Assembly (NCBI GenBank): GCA_028753945.1
Contig: JAPNXP010000007.1
Span: 4,402,001 to 4,466,000 of the forward strand
Length of the DNA: 64,000 bases
Reading direction: 5' to 3'
Source: Hexactinellida sp. DTS-2022
Lineage: Eukaryota > Porifera > Hexactinellida
Shown here: positions 47,101-58,122 of the stretch, piece by piece
Position numbering within the stretch: the stretch's first letter is position 1
Layout of the letters: the number at the start of each line of letters is the position of its first letter
The notes under the pieces: model-generated
The model's database searches: none
Seen by the model: only the letters and a program-made list of their open reading frames with translations
What the model was told of the DNA's origin: nothing
Made by a program: the position numbers and the translations under genes

Positions 47101-50100
47101 GTAGAATCTTAGATTTCAATTATATAATAGAAGCCTACTCAATCTCACAAGTTGAATCACTAGAATTATCGCAAGGTGAAACAATAGAATTAGATTTAAC
47201 ACTTTCAATTGAACTGAAGTGTTAGTAAACAAAGGAAACTAGCAACTCAATTGTGGCACTAACGAAACCCAATTAAAAAATCCGTGCACTGTGAAAAGGT
47301 GTAGAATTTAATTCTCTATCCGTACATGTAAATTCTATCAAGCTCAATATTAATTATTTCATGTTATGAGCTATAATTAGTTTAAATAGGTGTTGAAATC
47401 ATTTGATAAAAAATCGTAACCCCAGGTGCAAATTAGACGGTCCATACGCACCTACATGCCAAGTTTCAGCCCATCAACTATAAAGCTCAGGCCAGGGCAC
47501 CGTCTACGGAGAAAAAATAAAAATAATAAAATCCAAAATTGCAGCTGTGCCGACGCATGTTCCTTTGGTGGCACTATATTTTGGTGGTTGTTTATTTATA
47601 GTGCCTCCAAAAGAACATGCTGTCGGCGCAGGCTGCAATTTTGGATTTTTTTTTCGCCATGTCATCATCACTATGAAGGTGTTAAATTATTTCAAAAAGG
47701 TGTTACTGAAGGCATCGACCCTTAGAGTGGTGGAAGTTTCCATTTAGTTCATATAATTTTAGAGATATTCAAGTTTGAGTAGAATATAATAGCTGATGAC
47801 TCAGCATTTTTTATGTGTGTGTTGGGTCATCACCCAACATCAACTAACCCATTTTAAATATCGAATTAACAAAATTGTAAAAATACATTTTTTTGACGAT
47901 GTCATAATCACCTCAAGGTGTCAAGACCCACTTGTATAGGTGGTACCTGGCATAAGGACCAATTGATAAATTGAAAGTTTGTTTCTATCTTGTATCATCT
48001 CTGAGATTAATGAAATTTATCTAATTAGTATAAATATTTTATTTATTTATTTATCATTTAACACCATTATTATATACAGCAAAATAAATTAAGTTCAATT
48101 ATTTGCAATTATTATCAATTTAAATTGAATTTCACTATAATATTTGAATTCCACGCACTCGATAACCCCAATAATCTATTTGGAACCATCTCTATACGGT
48201 AAACACAGAGCGAATTAATTAGAATTAAATATGTCAGTACATTAATTGTGCCAAGAATATTCTCGCTGAAATAAATATAATCACTTAATCTGTCGTTGTT
48301 GTGGAATGTAAAATCTTAACGGTTCTATCATAAACCATCTTTAGTTTAATGCCATTCATTCATTATGTATTGATAATAAATTATATTATTAGTAATTTAT
48401 TTTAGCAATGTTATCCATGGTTGGTTGAGTTGGTCAACAAATTCCTTATATTAAATTATTTTATTTAATCCATTGTATAGTAAGACTAGAATTAAATAGA
48501 AGCCAGCTGCAATTTATAAGTTAAATCAATTTAATTATCGCAAGTTGAATCAATAGAGTAAGATTTAACAAGTTAAATCAATATAATTATTACAAGTTGA
48601 AACAATGGAATTAGATTTAACAGTTATACTGAAACTGAAGTGTGAGTAAACAAAGAAATTTCAACCCCCATTTATGGCAGAAATAAAACTCTTTATTGAA
48701 AGTTTTCTTCTCCCATCAGACGCAAAATTTTATGGTGAATCCAAATGTGAAATAAAATTTTAGGGTTTAGTAAAACATATTTTGTGTTATGGACCAGACA
48801 AATTTTGAAAGGTGTTAAAGATGTGTCAAAAATTTGTTAATAAAAAATCGTAACCCCAGGTGCAAATTAGACGGTCCCATCGCACCTACATGGCAAGTTT
48901 CAGCCCATCAACTATAAAGCTCAGGCCAGGGCACCGTCTACGGAGAAAAAATAATAAAAATAATAATAAAAAATCCAAAATTGCAGCTGTGCCGACGCAT
49001 GTTCCTTTGGTGGCACTATATTTTGGTGGTGGCTTATTGATAGTGCCTCCAAAGGAACATGCTGTCGGCACATGCTGCAATTTTGGATTTTTTTTTCGCC
49101 ATGTCATCATCACTATGAAGGTGTCAAATTATTTCAAAAAGGTGTTACACAAGGCATCGACCCTTAGAGTGGTGGAAGTTTCCATTTAGTTCACTTCATT
49201 TTAGAGATATTCAAGTTTGAGTAGAATATAATAGCTGATGACTCAGCATTTTTTATGTGAGTGTTGGGTCATCACCCAACATCAACTAACCCATTTTAAA
49301 TATCGAATTAACAAAATTGTAAAAACACATTTTTTAGCGATGTCATCATCACCTCAAGGTGTCAAGGCCCACTTGTATAGGTGGCACGTGCCATAAGGAC
49401 CAATTGATAAATTGAAAGTTTGTTTCTATCTTCTATGATCTCTGAGATTTATGATATTTAGCTAATTAGTATAAAAATTTATTTATTTATTATTTAACAC
49501 CATTATTATATACAGCAAAATAAATTAAGTTCAATTATTTGCAATTATTATCAATTTAAATTGAATTTCACTATAATATTTGAATTCCACGCACTCGATA
49601 ACCCCAATAATCTATTTGGAACCGTCTATAAGTTAAATACAAAATGAATTAATTATAATTAATTAAGTCAGTCATTAATTGTGCAAGAATATTCTCGCCG
49701 AAATAAATATAATCACTTAATCTGTCGTTGTTGTGGAATGTAAAATCTTAACGGTTCTATCATAAACCATCTTTAGTTTAATGCCATTCATTCATTATGT
49801 ATTGATAATAAATTATATTATTAGTTATTTATTTTAGCAATGTTATCCATGGTTGGTTGAGTTGAGTCAACAAATTCCTTATATTATATTATTTAATTTA
49901 ATCAATTGTATAGTAATACTAAAATTAAATAGAAGCCAGCTGGAATTTATAAGTTAAATCAATATAATTATCGCAAGTTGAATCACTAGAGTAGGATTTA
50001 ACAAGTTAAATCAATATAATTATTACAAGTTGAAACAATAGAATTAGATTTAACACTTTACTGAAATTGAAGTGTCAGTAAACAAAGAAATTTCAACCCC

Positions 50101-50394
50101 CATTTATGGCAGAAATTGACCCCTTTATTGAAAAATTTCTTCTCCCATCAGACGCAGAATTTTATGGCGAATCCAAATGTGAAATAAAATTTTGGGGTTT
50201 AGTAAAACATTTTTTGAGTTATGGACCAGACAAATTTTGAAAGTGTTAAAGATGTGTCAAAAATTTGTTAATACAAAATCGTAACCCCAGGTGCAAATTA
50301 GACGTCGACTCCGAATCTACATGCCAAGTTTCAGCCCTCTATGTATACAGGTGTGGCCAGGGCACCTGCTACGGAGAAATAATAATAATATAAA

Positions 50395-50885
50395 TAAAGG
50401 CAGTGATTCTAATACTGGGCCACTATACTATAGTATAGTCGGCACAGTAATAAAGGCAGTGATTCTAATACTGGGCCACTATACTATAGTATAGTCGGCA
50501 CAGTAATAATAAAGGCAGTGATTCCAATACTGGGCCACTATACTATAGTATAGTCGGCACAGTAAAAAATAATAATAAAGGCAGTGATTCCAATACTGGG
50601 CCACTATACTATAGTATAGTCGGCACAGTAAAAAATAATAATAATAATATTAAGGGCAGTAAGACCAATACTGGGCCACTATACTATAGTATAGTCGGCA
50701 CAGTAAAAATAAAGGCAGTGATTCCAATACTGGGCCACTATACTAAAGTATAGTCGGCACAGTAATAATAAAGGCACTAAGACCAATAATGGGCCACTAT
50801 ACTATAGTATAGTCGGCACAGTATAATGATAGCTAACCAAAGCACTAAGACTAATACTGGGCCACTATACTATAGTATAGTCGGC
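50395..50885 (+). repeat. Minisatellite of palindromic units, 8 copies, at array end
   Basis: Same 57-bp unit as at 42357-42530, eight times, with variable AATAAT linkers and slowly increasing divergence to the right (GGCACTAAGACCAATA variants). One unit has ACTAAAGTATAGT instead of the perfect palindrome. It stands where the next hairpin would be expected and marks the right edge of the 25.9-kb interval. Confidence 0.92.
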
Positions 50886-51090
50886 ACAGTAAAAACATAT
50901 GCCCCTAAACACTAAGTATGTATAAGTGACACGTGTCGGACGTGTAGACTGTAGACAAGGTGATGTAGAGCACCACCATCACCAAATGTTCTCTCGCACG
51001 TACGCATTGCATACTGATGAAACATGAGTTCACTACCAAATTAAAAGTCCAACTAATACAACTCCTGAAATTTATTTATAGTTAGGGTCT
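50886..51090 (+). repeat. Right half of the split element A fragment
   Basis: Continues the A interior from where 24976 stopped: CCTAAACACTAAGTATGTAT, GTGTAGACTGTAGACAAGGT, GAGCACCACCATCACCAAAT, and ATTTATTTATAGTTAGGGT. Confidence 0.75.
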
Positions 51091-51540
51091 TAGGCAGAGT
51101 TCGTTCAGTTCGTTCAACGGGCAGACCTTCGTTCGTTAAGTTCGTTCAATTCGTTCGATCAGTTCGTTCAGTTCAGATGAGTTGGTGGTGGTTATTAGGT
51201 ATGAAAAGCAGGTATAAGTAGTGATCTATTTATATTTACTTTTCTAGTGATATATTTATATTCTACGTATGGATTAATGATTCAGTATTTCTAATTTATC
51301 GATATTCAGTTTAGTTCTTTCAGTTCGTTCGTTCAGTTCGTTCATTCAGTTCGTTCAGCGTAAATACCATAAAAGTTCAAGTTCAGTTCGTTCAGTTCAA
51401 GTTCAATAAGTTCGTTTGTGAACCTTCCCTGGAATCATTCCCAGTTCAAGTACCTAAATTAAGAATTTACATAACGCATCCCTAAGACCCTAACTATAAA
51501 TAAATTACAGGAGTTGTATTAGTTGGATTTTTAATTTGGG
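51035..51540. repeat. Foldback segment with GTTCGTTCA repeats
   Basis: Arms of about 55 bp (TCCAACTAATACAACTCCTG at 51048 and its complement CAGGAGTTGTATTAGTTGGA near 51510). The middle has many TTCGTTCAG-type words (51105-51170, 51310-51420). Non-coding. Confidence 0.7.
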
Positions 51541-52190
51541 GAGTTTTACCAAAAAGAGGGAGGTCGAAGATGAAAAGCGGGAGACTCAAAATATATACTA
51601 TTTCTTTGAATCTATCATGAATAGAACGTTACAATATGATTAATTTTACGTTTGAATATCTACAATTAGGAAACGCTTATTTCTCAAGTTCTATCTATCA
51701 AATTTCTTCTCGCGTATCTCGTATTCACCCAATGTATGCAATAATACAACAAAACGAAATAGCTAGATTATTGAATTATAATTTTTTTACAAAGTAAGTT
51801 TTTTTATTAGACATACGTAGATGTAGTAGATTTAAATATCTTCAAAAGTTCTCGCCATTTATGGACATTTTTCTAGAGATTTCGAGGAATTTCATGACGA
51901 TTAGGCTACCAAATTTGTAAATGTGTTTTAAAGCTTATTCCACTTGGTTGCACTGATTGACATATAAATTAAACGAGAAAAAATTCAGCATCATATCTGG
52001 TATAACAACTTTATGGAGCATGTAAGCCACCCGATAAATTTTTAAGAATTTCTTCCAAATTCGAATTAAAACATAATAGTACAGTGTAATAATAAGCGGG
52101 CTAAATAATCTTAACTAACAAGTACATGAGTAGAACAAAAGTTGGTACGCGTATATATGTAGACTAATTTTTGCACAAAAATCCAGTTAT
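51541..52190. other. Unassigned AT-rich DNA
   Basis: No supported exon or repeat seen. Confidence 0.4.
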
Positions 52191-52194
52191 TTTA

Positions 52195-52920
52195 CTTATA
52201 CGAGCCCTACGGTCTCGGTCGCTTTGCGACGGATCGGTGCTACGCACCTCAAGTTAACGGCCGCTGTGCAGCCTTACTCCTCACCCTTTCTGCAATGGAA
52301 AATGGTAGAAAGGGACGTTATATACAACCCTTTCTACCATTTTCCATAGTTTTAACTTGTTTACCAATAATACCCATCAGAAGATAACTTCTAGGTCGAT
52401 TTTGAATTTTAACAACAACAACAAATACTCATATTATAATTTTATAAATGCGAAATTCGTGTTCAGCATACTTGTTAACCTATAATATCCGTTGAAAGCA
52501 AACTTCTAGGTTGATATTGAATTTTCATTAATTTGTTTACCTATTTTGTGTCAACAACAACAACAATAAATATTCATTTATAAATTTTATAACGCGAAAA
52601 TCGTGTTCAGCATACTTGGTTACCTATAATACCCGTTGAAAGCTAACTTCTAGATTGATTTTGAATTTCATTTATTTGTTTACCTATTTTGTGTAAACAA
52701 CAACAATAAATATTCATATTAGAAATTTGTAAATGCGAAATTCGAAATCAGCATACTTGTTTACCCCTTATGACATTTGTTTACCAATTATAACATTTGA
52801 AAGTTAGTTTATATCCCAATATTAATTGCGGTTTCTATTCCCCCATCACTTTAATACAATCCGGAAAAACAAACACACACACACAAACAAACAAACAAAC
52901 AAACAACAATCGAGATTCAA
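52195..52920 (+). repeat. Dispersed repeat family 1, copy B
   Basis: Co-oriented with 1600-2300. It contains three tandem diverged segments with AATTTTATAA.GCGAAATTCG / GTTCAGCATACTTG (52440, 52570, 52730), more than copy A. TTTCTACCATTTTCCAT at 52336 is the complement of ATGGAAAATGGTAGAAA at 52296. Confidence 0.7.
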
Positions 52921-52929
52921 TAATACGAG

Positions 52930-53100
52930 CAGGCTTGGGGCTGATTACGATTACAATCGTAATCGATTGTAATCGATTACAACTTTTTCTGTAATCGTAA
53001 TCGTAATCATAATCAAGCTTTTTTGAAGGATGTAATCGTAATGGTAATCGTAATCACCCACTAGTAGTAACCAGCCCCAGGTATGCCACCAGACCCCCCC
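52930..53100 (-). mobile_element. GATTAC-type hAT fragment, reverse orientation
   Basis: Starts CAGGCTTGGGGCTGATTACG and reads to CAGCCCCAGGTATGCCACCA, equal to the right part of the element at 25022-26211 inverted. Confidence 0.75.
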
Positions 53101-53159
53101 CCCCCAAATTTTCACTCGGACCCCCCACCCCTGATGTAATGCGGCAACCCTGATGTAAT

Positions 53160-53245
53160 GCGTACGTGCGAGAGAACATTTGGTGATGGTGGTGGTCTAC
53201 ATCACCTTGTTTACAGTCTACACGTCCGACACGTACTGGTGTTGA
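53160..53245 (-). repeat. Element A interior fragment, reverse orientation
   Basis: CGTACGTGCGAGAGAACATT ... CTACACGTCCGACACGTA is the inverse of the A interior seen at 23815-23900 and 50930-51005. Confidence 0.65.
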
Positions 53246-53439
53246 AGTTAGGAGGTGAACGTGAACGAACTGAACGTGTGTTAATTTGAAATGAACTGAA
53301 TTGAGTAAAAAATAGAAGAATACGGGAGTATGACACTTGTGCACAGAGACATTTGTGTACAGAAAGTGAGACATTTGTGTACATCAATTATTGTGGTTTG
53401 TTATTGATTTAACATTCATTTCCGAATTAATTAACACAA

Positions 53440-53945
53440 GCTGCTCGTCCGCGCTACGCGCGTTCTTATAACTTGCACTCGGGCATGTGGCCCTCGCTTG
53501 TATTCATGGCAAATACCTTTTCAAATGTTATGCCGGTTGTATTTAAATACTGTGGAATGTAACGGAAATTTAACGAAAATTATACATCAATTTCCTTACT
53601 TCAAGTTTTTTGCCATTTTGGAATAAAAAGTACGATCTGTGACATTCGTAATCTTTCTCCCCCCTCGAAAGTGACGTTCGAAGGCCTCATACGCAGGTTA
53701 ATTATATTACGGGAAATCATTCAGGAATTATAATAGCTGGCCGCTAGCCTGTGTACAAATGACCGTTGTATAGAGTAACCTTTAGCAGATTCTACTATAC
53801 AGTATGTAGGTAGCAGATCCCAACCTTATTGAGCTGTGGCCCCCTAAGCAGTATATTTAAGCTGATAAGCCGCACTACGCGCGTTCTCAGCAACTTATTC
53901 TCGAGCCTTCGGCCCTCGCGTGTACTTACAACAATTTGATTCCTT
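53440..53945. repeat. Two related GC-tipped segments
   Basis: CCGCGCTACGCGCGTTCTTA (53449) and GCCGCACTACGCGCGTTCTC (53870) are each followed by a CTCG...GGCCCTCGC word. Likely remnants of one repeat family. Confidence 0.4.
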
Positions 53946-54284
53946 AATAGATTAGACAATTTTGTTACTTCAGAAAGAAAGTAAACAGCTCAAACTTTTA
54001 GACTAAATCATAATAATAATTCTTGCTAAAAAAGTCATTGATACGAAAATTATTCTTAACTGACAAATATATCTTTTTTCGGGTTTATGAGTAGCAAATC
54101 TGAAATCTAATTGATTAATTAATCAAAAGTTTGGAAATGAAGAGTTAATAAGGTGGAATTAAATTTGAAGTTTGAAAGGTTTTATTTTAACTATTTATGC
54201 GATTAATGGGACTATTAAAGTACTAACTTAGAGGGTAAAATTTATTGGTCAAATGTATTGACCCAGAATTATTTGTGTTTATTT

Positions 54285-54520
54285 TTTCAGCCAATTAAAT
54301 TACAGTTTCAGTTAGGCTTCCTATAATACATACTTAACAAATGATAGATTTGACACCTTTTGAGAGGGAAGACATGAATATTTTTCTTAGATATTAGAAC
54401 TTGTTCCTAGAAACATTATTTCCCACCTCCCTTCCAAATTTAAAGTCTGCAGCTCTTACCAGTTCCTCAATCAATTCCGAACAAAACAAAAAAAATCATT
54501 GTGATTTAATATATAAGATT
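54285..54520 (+). repeat. Diverged copy of the R3 upstream segment
   Basis: CAGTTTCAGTTAGGCTTCCT, TTTAAAGTCTGCAGCTCTTA and CATTGTGATTTAATATATAA follow the order of 33130-33290. No receptor exon follows within 2 kb. Confidence 0.5.
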
Positions 54521-54932
54521 GCCTACGCGGCTACGCCATAAAGTAATTATAAGGCAATGTATCTCAACCTTTTGTTCTTGTGGCACCCTATCTCATTTCA
54601 TGCGTTTTCGCGGCACTCCTTAATTAAAGATTGGGGCAGATTAATGAAAATAGTAAGGAAAATCAAAAGAGTTGAATTTACATATTATACGAACTCTTTG
54701 GTCTGGTCGTTCCGCGACGGTTCTCTATAACACACTAGCTTCGCGGCTTCTGATTGTTTACTCTGAATTTTTACTACCTTGTGGACAACAAAGATACACT
54801 TAAGATTGTTACCAATGTTATATTCGTAATCAACATAAGTGATTTATCATAAGTTGTTGGTCTGTCTCACTACAAATTCTTGTACTTTCCTATACACTGA
54901 TTGCGATAAGTGGAAAAACAGCCCTTGATATA

Positions 54933-55116
54933 CAGTAAAACCTCCCAAAGCGGCACCTCCGAGTAGCGGCAACCTCCGAGAAGCGGCACAAAATCATTCT
55001 CCCGATGGGTCCCGCTATGGGAGGTTTACCTTACGAGCAACCTTCCAAAGCGGCAACCTCCGAGAAGCGGCACAAAATCAGTCTCCCGATGGGTGCCGCT
55101 TTGGGAGGTTTACCTG
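54933..55116. mobile_element. Pogo-type MITE, CGGCA-rich
   Basis: Tips CAGTAAAACCTCCCAAAGCG and CGCTTTGGGAGGTTTACCTG, flanked by TA on both sides; 184 bp, with a tandem duplication of CGGCAACCTCCGAGAAGCGG inside. Confidence 0.88.
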
Positions 55117-55146
55117 TATGTCATTTACCACACCTCTCTGAAAGTG

Positions 55147-55990
55147 TTAATCCTGCTCGAAATCAACCAAAAGGTAAATTGGTTTGGAGTATGGACACAA
55201 GCGTTTGATACTATTCCACATCCTTCTGTAATAAAATAGTTCTTGCCAGGAAAAGTATGACATAAATGCACGGGAGCCAATGCCCATTATGAAACGGATA
55301 AATTGCTCAAACCAGTGCGCGGGTACTACTTTGAAAGGATCCAAATTGAAGAAAATGATAGGATATTCTAGATTTCTTCTGTCCCAAACATAATAATCCT
55401 ATCTAATTCGGGCCCGAATCATAAACAATTCTTCGCTTGACAACGCCATTGTTTCTTACCTTTACTGTCGCGATAAAAGTTGTAGATAAATCCTTCAAAC
55501 GATAATTTATCCCGTCCCATTTGATGATTTTATTATCCTAAATTCAGGACCATCAATATTGGACATACTTTTATTTTGGTGGCTTATGGCAGGAACAATT
55601 ACACCATGACATGAATTATCTGGTATGGATATTGTCTCGTTATCGGGTTGTAAAGATTGGATGCTACTCAGTTGAAATTTGGAATCTTCAGATAGAGCAC
55701 AACTGTCAGGTGTCGATGTTGGGTGCATTATTTCACGCAATACTTGCTGTAATCCTAATGCATTTTCCTCAGCCTCCAAATTCAATTGCTCATTGTGTTG
55801 CTCTCTACCATGGCAGTAAAAATGGAGATCTGAGAGAATATTGAAAGCTTGATGATTGTTAATCAGATCAACACTGGCTTCACCTGTTGATTTCCAGGCT
55901 ATTAGCCCTTCTTCCTCTTTATAATTCCCCCATCTCATTATAGCAATTTTAGGTGTAATTTTCAATTTGTATACTTCTTCCAAATAAAGA
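55147..55990 (-). pseudogene. MULE/FLYWCH-type transposase relic
   Basis: Minus strand. The N-terminal piece (55507-55983, 158 codons) starts near MEEVYKLKITPKIAIMRW and ends FRIIKSSNGTG. Next, in broken frames, DGINYRLKD and RDSKGKKQWRCQAKNC (55420-55520) resemble a FLYWCH zinc finger. The third piece (55147-55344) contains YRRMWNSIKRLCPYSKP and LLVDFEQD, aligning with YRRMWEQIRLLCPLAQP and MLLDFEKA of the MULE at 13.2-14.2 kb. Several frame breaks and a missing first catalytic motif make it inactive. Codon composition is AT-rich, unlike the first MULE. Confidence 0.7.
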
Positions 55991-57200
55991 TTCCAAGGCT
56001 GATAAATCCATCATCTAGCACCGAAGAAAGTTGTTCAAAAAGAGAATCAGTACTCCGTAACGGGTAACAAAGCGCTATAAAAATTTCTGAAGGTGTTTCC
56101 AACAATTGTGACAACCATCTATCAGATGACGCTCGCTACGTATTCAAGTAGTATCCATTTTAGCTGAATATTCTTTTCCCATGGAATCGACAAATAATCC
56201 ACATTATTTAGGAAATTTAGGTTGATTGAACATCATGAATGTTTATTACTGATTAAAGAAATGAATAATTTTTTATGCATTCTACTAAAATTGTTCAGAT
56301 TAATGTAATAATCAGCATTAGTTTGAGCCTAACACTAAAGCTGCACACAAATGTAGACAACAAGTCAATACTGCACTGTAATTTTATTTAATATTGAGCT
56401 TATTTAAAGTGATCTCTCCCGGGTTGATTTGAAGTTTATTAATTAATAAAGTTATAAACCACTCTTAATCTTGTTACCAAGCGGTATAATCTACAATGAT
56501 AATATCTAGCATTGACTCAATAAAATGTATGTTGAAATTTTAGTTAGGGCATATACAATCTCAAGAAGATGAGAGGGAGAAATTCGGTATTAAATTATTT
56601 GAATTCTTGGCAAATAGTCCTGGTTAAACCACAAGTTTCTACTATATTATCATTAGAATTAGTTCTTATTGTATCATACAGTCTAGTGATCACGCTTAAT
56701 TGTGTCATTTTGGTCCTACATTCTTTCTAGAAAGTAGCCTAGCATTAATTTTGAGTCAATTCACGTTTGCTGAAGGGCATTTGAATAATATTAAACATCA
56801 GAATGCTATCATTTAAAATGCTAAATATAAAGTTCAACGTACATAAATCATATATTACACGAGTGATATAAATACATATTAATTTTGGTGTGACCTCGGA
56901 AGTGTTTCCACCAGATTCCTGTAAAGATAACCGCTGTATTACAAACACTGATCTGATCTCAGGCTTCGAAGCCTTCGTAATATATCATTGGATTATAAAC
57001 TGTAGCTAACGGTTCACTTACATTAGTTTATTACAATTGCTACTAGCTTGAACTAATATTAAAGTTTCACAATAATAAGTTCACGATACTAGACTAGTTT
57101 CTATTTTATATCGTGTAGATTCAACCCCTGTTGCCTGACCCACTCAAATTGATGTTCAAGAATTCTATAGTAACGATACTCGTGATGAAGCACCACTCTT
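55991..57200. other. Unassigned AT-rich DNA
   Basis: No supported exon. The reverse frame at 56745-56948 has no domain or splice context. Confidence 0.4.
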
Positions 57201-57202
57201 GA

Positions 57203-58055
57203 CAGACCTGGGGCTGATTACTAGTGAGTGATTACGATTACGATTACGATTACATCCTGCAGGAAAATCTTGATTATGATTACGATTACGATTACAGGAA
57301 ATGTTGTAATCGATTACAATTGATTACAATTTCAATTTCTTTACGATGCAATTACGATCGTTCCGATTAAGCCCCGGAGTTTCATGCGCACGAAAAAAGG
57401 CACGTGTGCATGGGGCTAGCCACCAATAATTATTTGTAGGGGCCGGATATATCTTTGGTGGTGCAATGAGATCTGCGAACCCTCAATCTATATCCTTATT
57501 TAAAGTTATTGTGAAAAATTTGGGGGGGGGCCTGGTGCCATACCTGGGACTGATTACTAGTGGGTGATTACGATTACGATTCCATCCTTCAAAAAAGCTT
57601 GATTATGATTACGATTACGATTACAGGAAAAGTTGTACCTTATTATAGGAAATTAACGCGGCATGATATTAACGCGAAGGAAATTAACGCTCCATGAAAT
57701 TAACGCGAATTGGAGCTGAACATTTTCAAATACATTAAATTAACGCGAATAAATTTTATAAAAAAATTTCAGGATTATTAATCTCCTGATTGAATACTAT
57801 TATTGTGCCCAAATATGCTTCCAATCTACTTGATAGACATGGTATATCCTCTCAAACTAGTAGCACATCTGAAAATATGTAGCTCGGAAGTTTGTCCATC
57901 CATTGTATAATTTTGCTAAATAGCAAGAAATTAAGGTCATGGAAATTAACGCGATTTGGAGAAATTCGCGTTAATTTCATGGCGCGTTAATTTCCTATAA
58001 TAAGGTAATCGATTACAATCGATTACGATTGTATTCGTAATCAGCCCCAAGCCTG
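57203..58055. mobile_element. GATTAC-type hAT element, second copy
   Basis: Tips CAGACCTGGGGCTGATTAC and GTAATCAGCCCCAAGCCTG. CTCTTGA occurs close to both ends, offset by two bases, as a probable aged duplication. It lacks the GGATCC element of the first copy but has its own insertion at 57638-58005. Confidence 0.85.
57638..58005. mobile_element. TIR element with AATTAACGCG arms and TA duplication
   Basis: Tips CCTTATTATAGGAAATTAAC and GTTAATTTCCTATAATAAGG are perfectly inverted and flanked by TA. GAAATTAACGCG-type words recur inward on both sides. 368 bp, non-coding. Confidence 0.92.
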
Positions 58056-58122
58056 AGTCTCTTGACCCACTCTATCGCTCTAAAAGTTGTTGCGCCTGTT
58101 AAAATAACTTATGGGATAATTA

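Larger units (their letters stand above)
37065..50394 (+). repeat. Array of long units, each with a 120-bp hairpin
   Basis: Ten hairpins at about 37065, 38271, 39476, 40914, 42533, 44271, 45122, 46336, 47528 and 48969, all in the same orientation. After subtracting later insertions the spacings fall into three classes: about 1.20, 1.44 and 0.85 kb. Each unit reads hairpin, TTCGCCATGTCATCATCACT, TTAGAGTGGTGGAAGTTTCC, GATGTCATCATCACCTCAAG, CGCACTCGATAACCCCAATA, TAATCTGTCGTTGTT, then CCAGGTGCAAATTAGACGG and TCTACGGAGAAAA before the next hairpin. The hairpin is a near-perfect inverted repeat of AAAATCCAAAATTGCAG...TGTGCCGAC.CATGTTCCTTT. No coding is supported; open frames across the hairpins are by-products of the repeat. 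Confidence 0.92.

Noticed and set aside
37076-49189. Many 60-110 codon frames with GGTIFWWW or VPLVALYF words on both strands
   Set aside because: All lie across the hairpins and arise from the repeat sequence; no start, splice or codon conservation.
50395-50885. Regularly spaced palindromic repeats resembling a CRISPR array
   Set aside because: The whole 57-bp unit repeats, so there are no unique spacers; no cas-like genes; the genome is eukaryotic.
24977-50885. Helitron explanation for the 25.9-kb segment
   Set aside because: It starts with TC after an A run and has a hairpin near the right end, but no CTRR terminus and no Rep or helicase frame was seen. Not supported enough to name.
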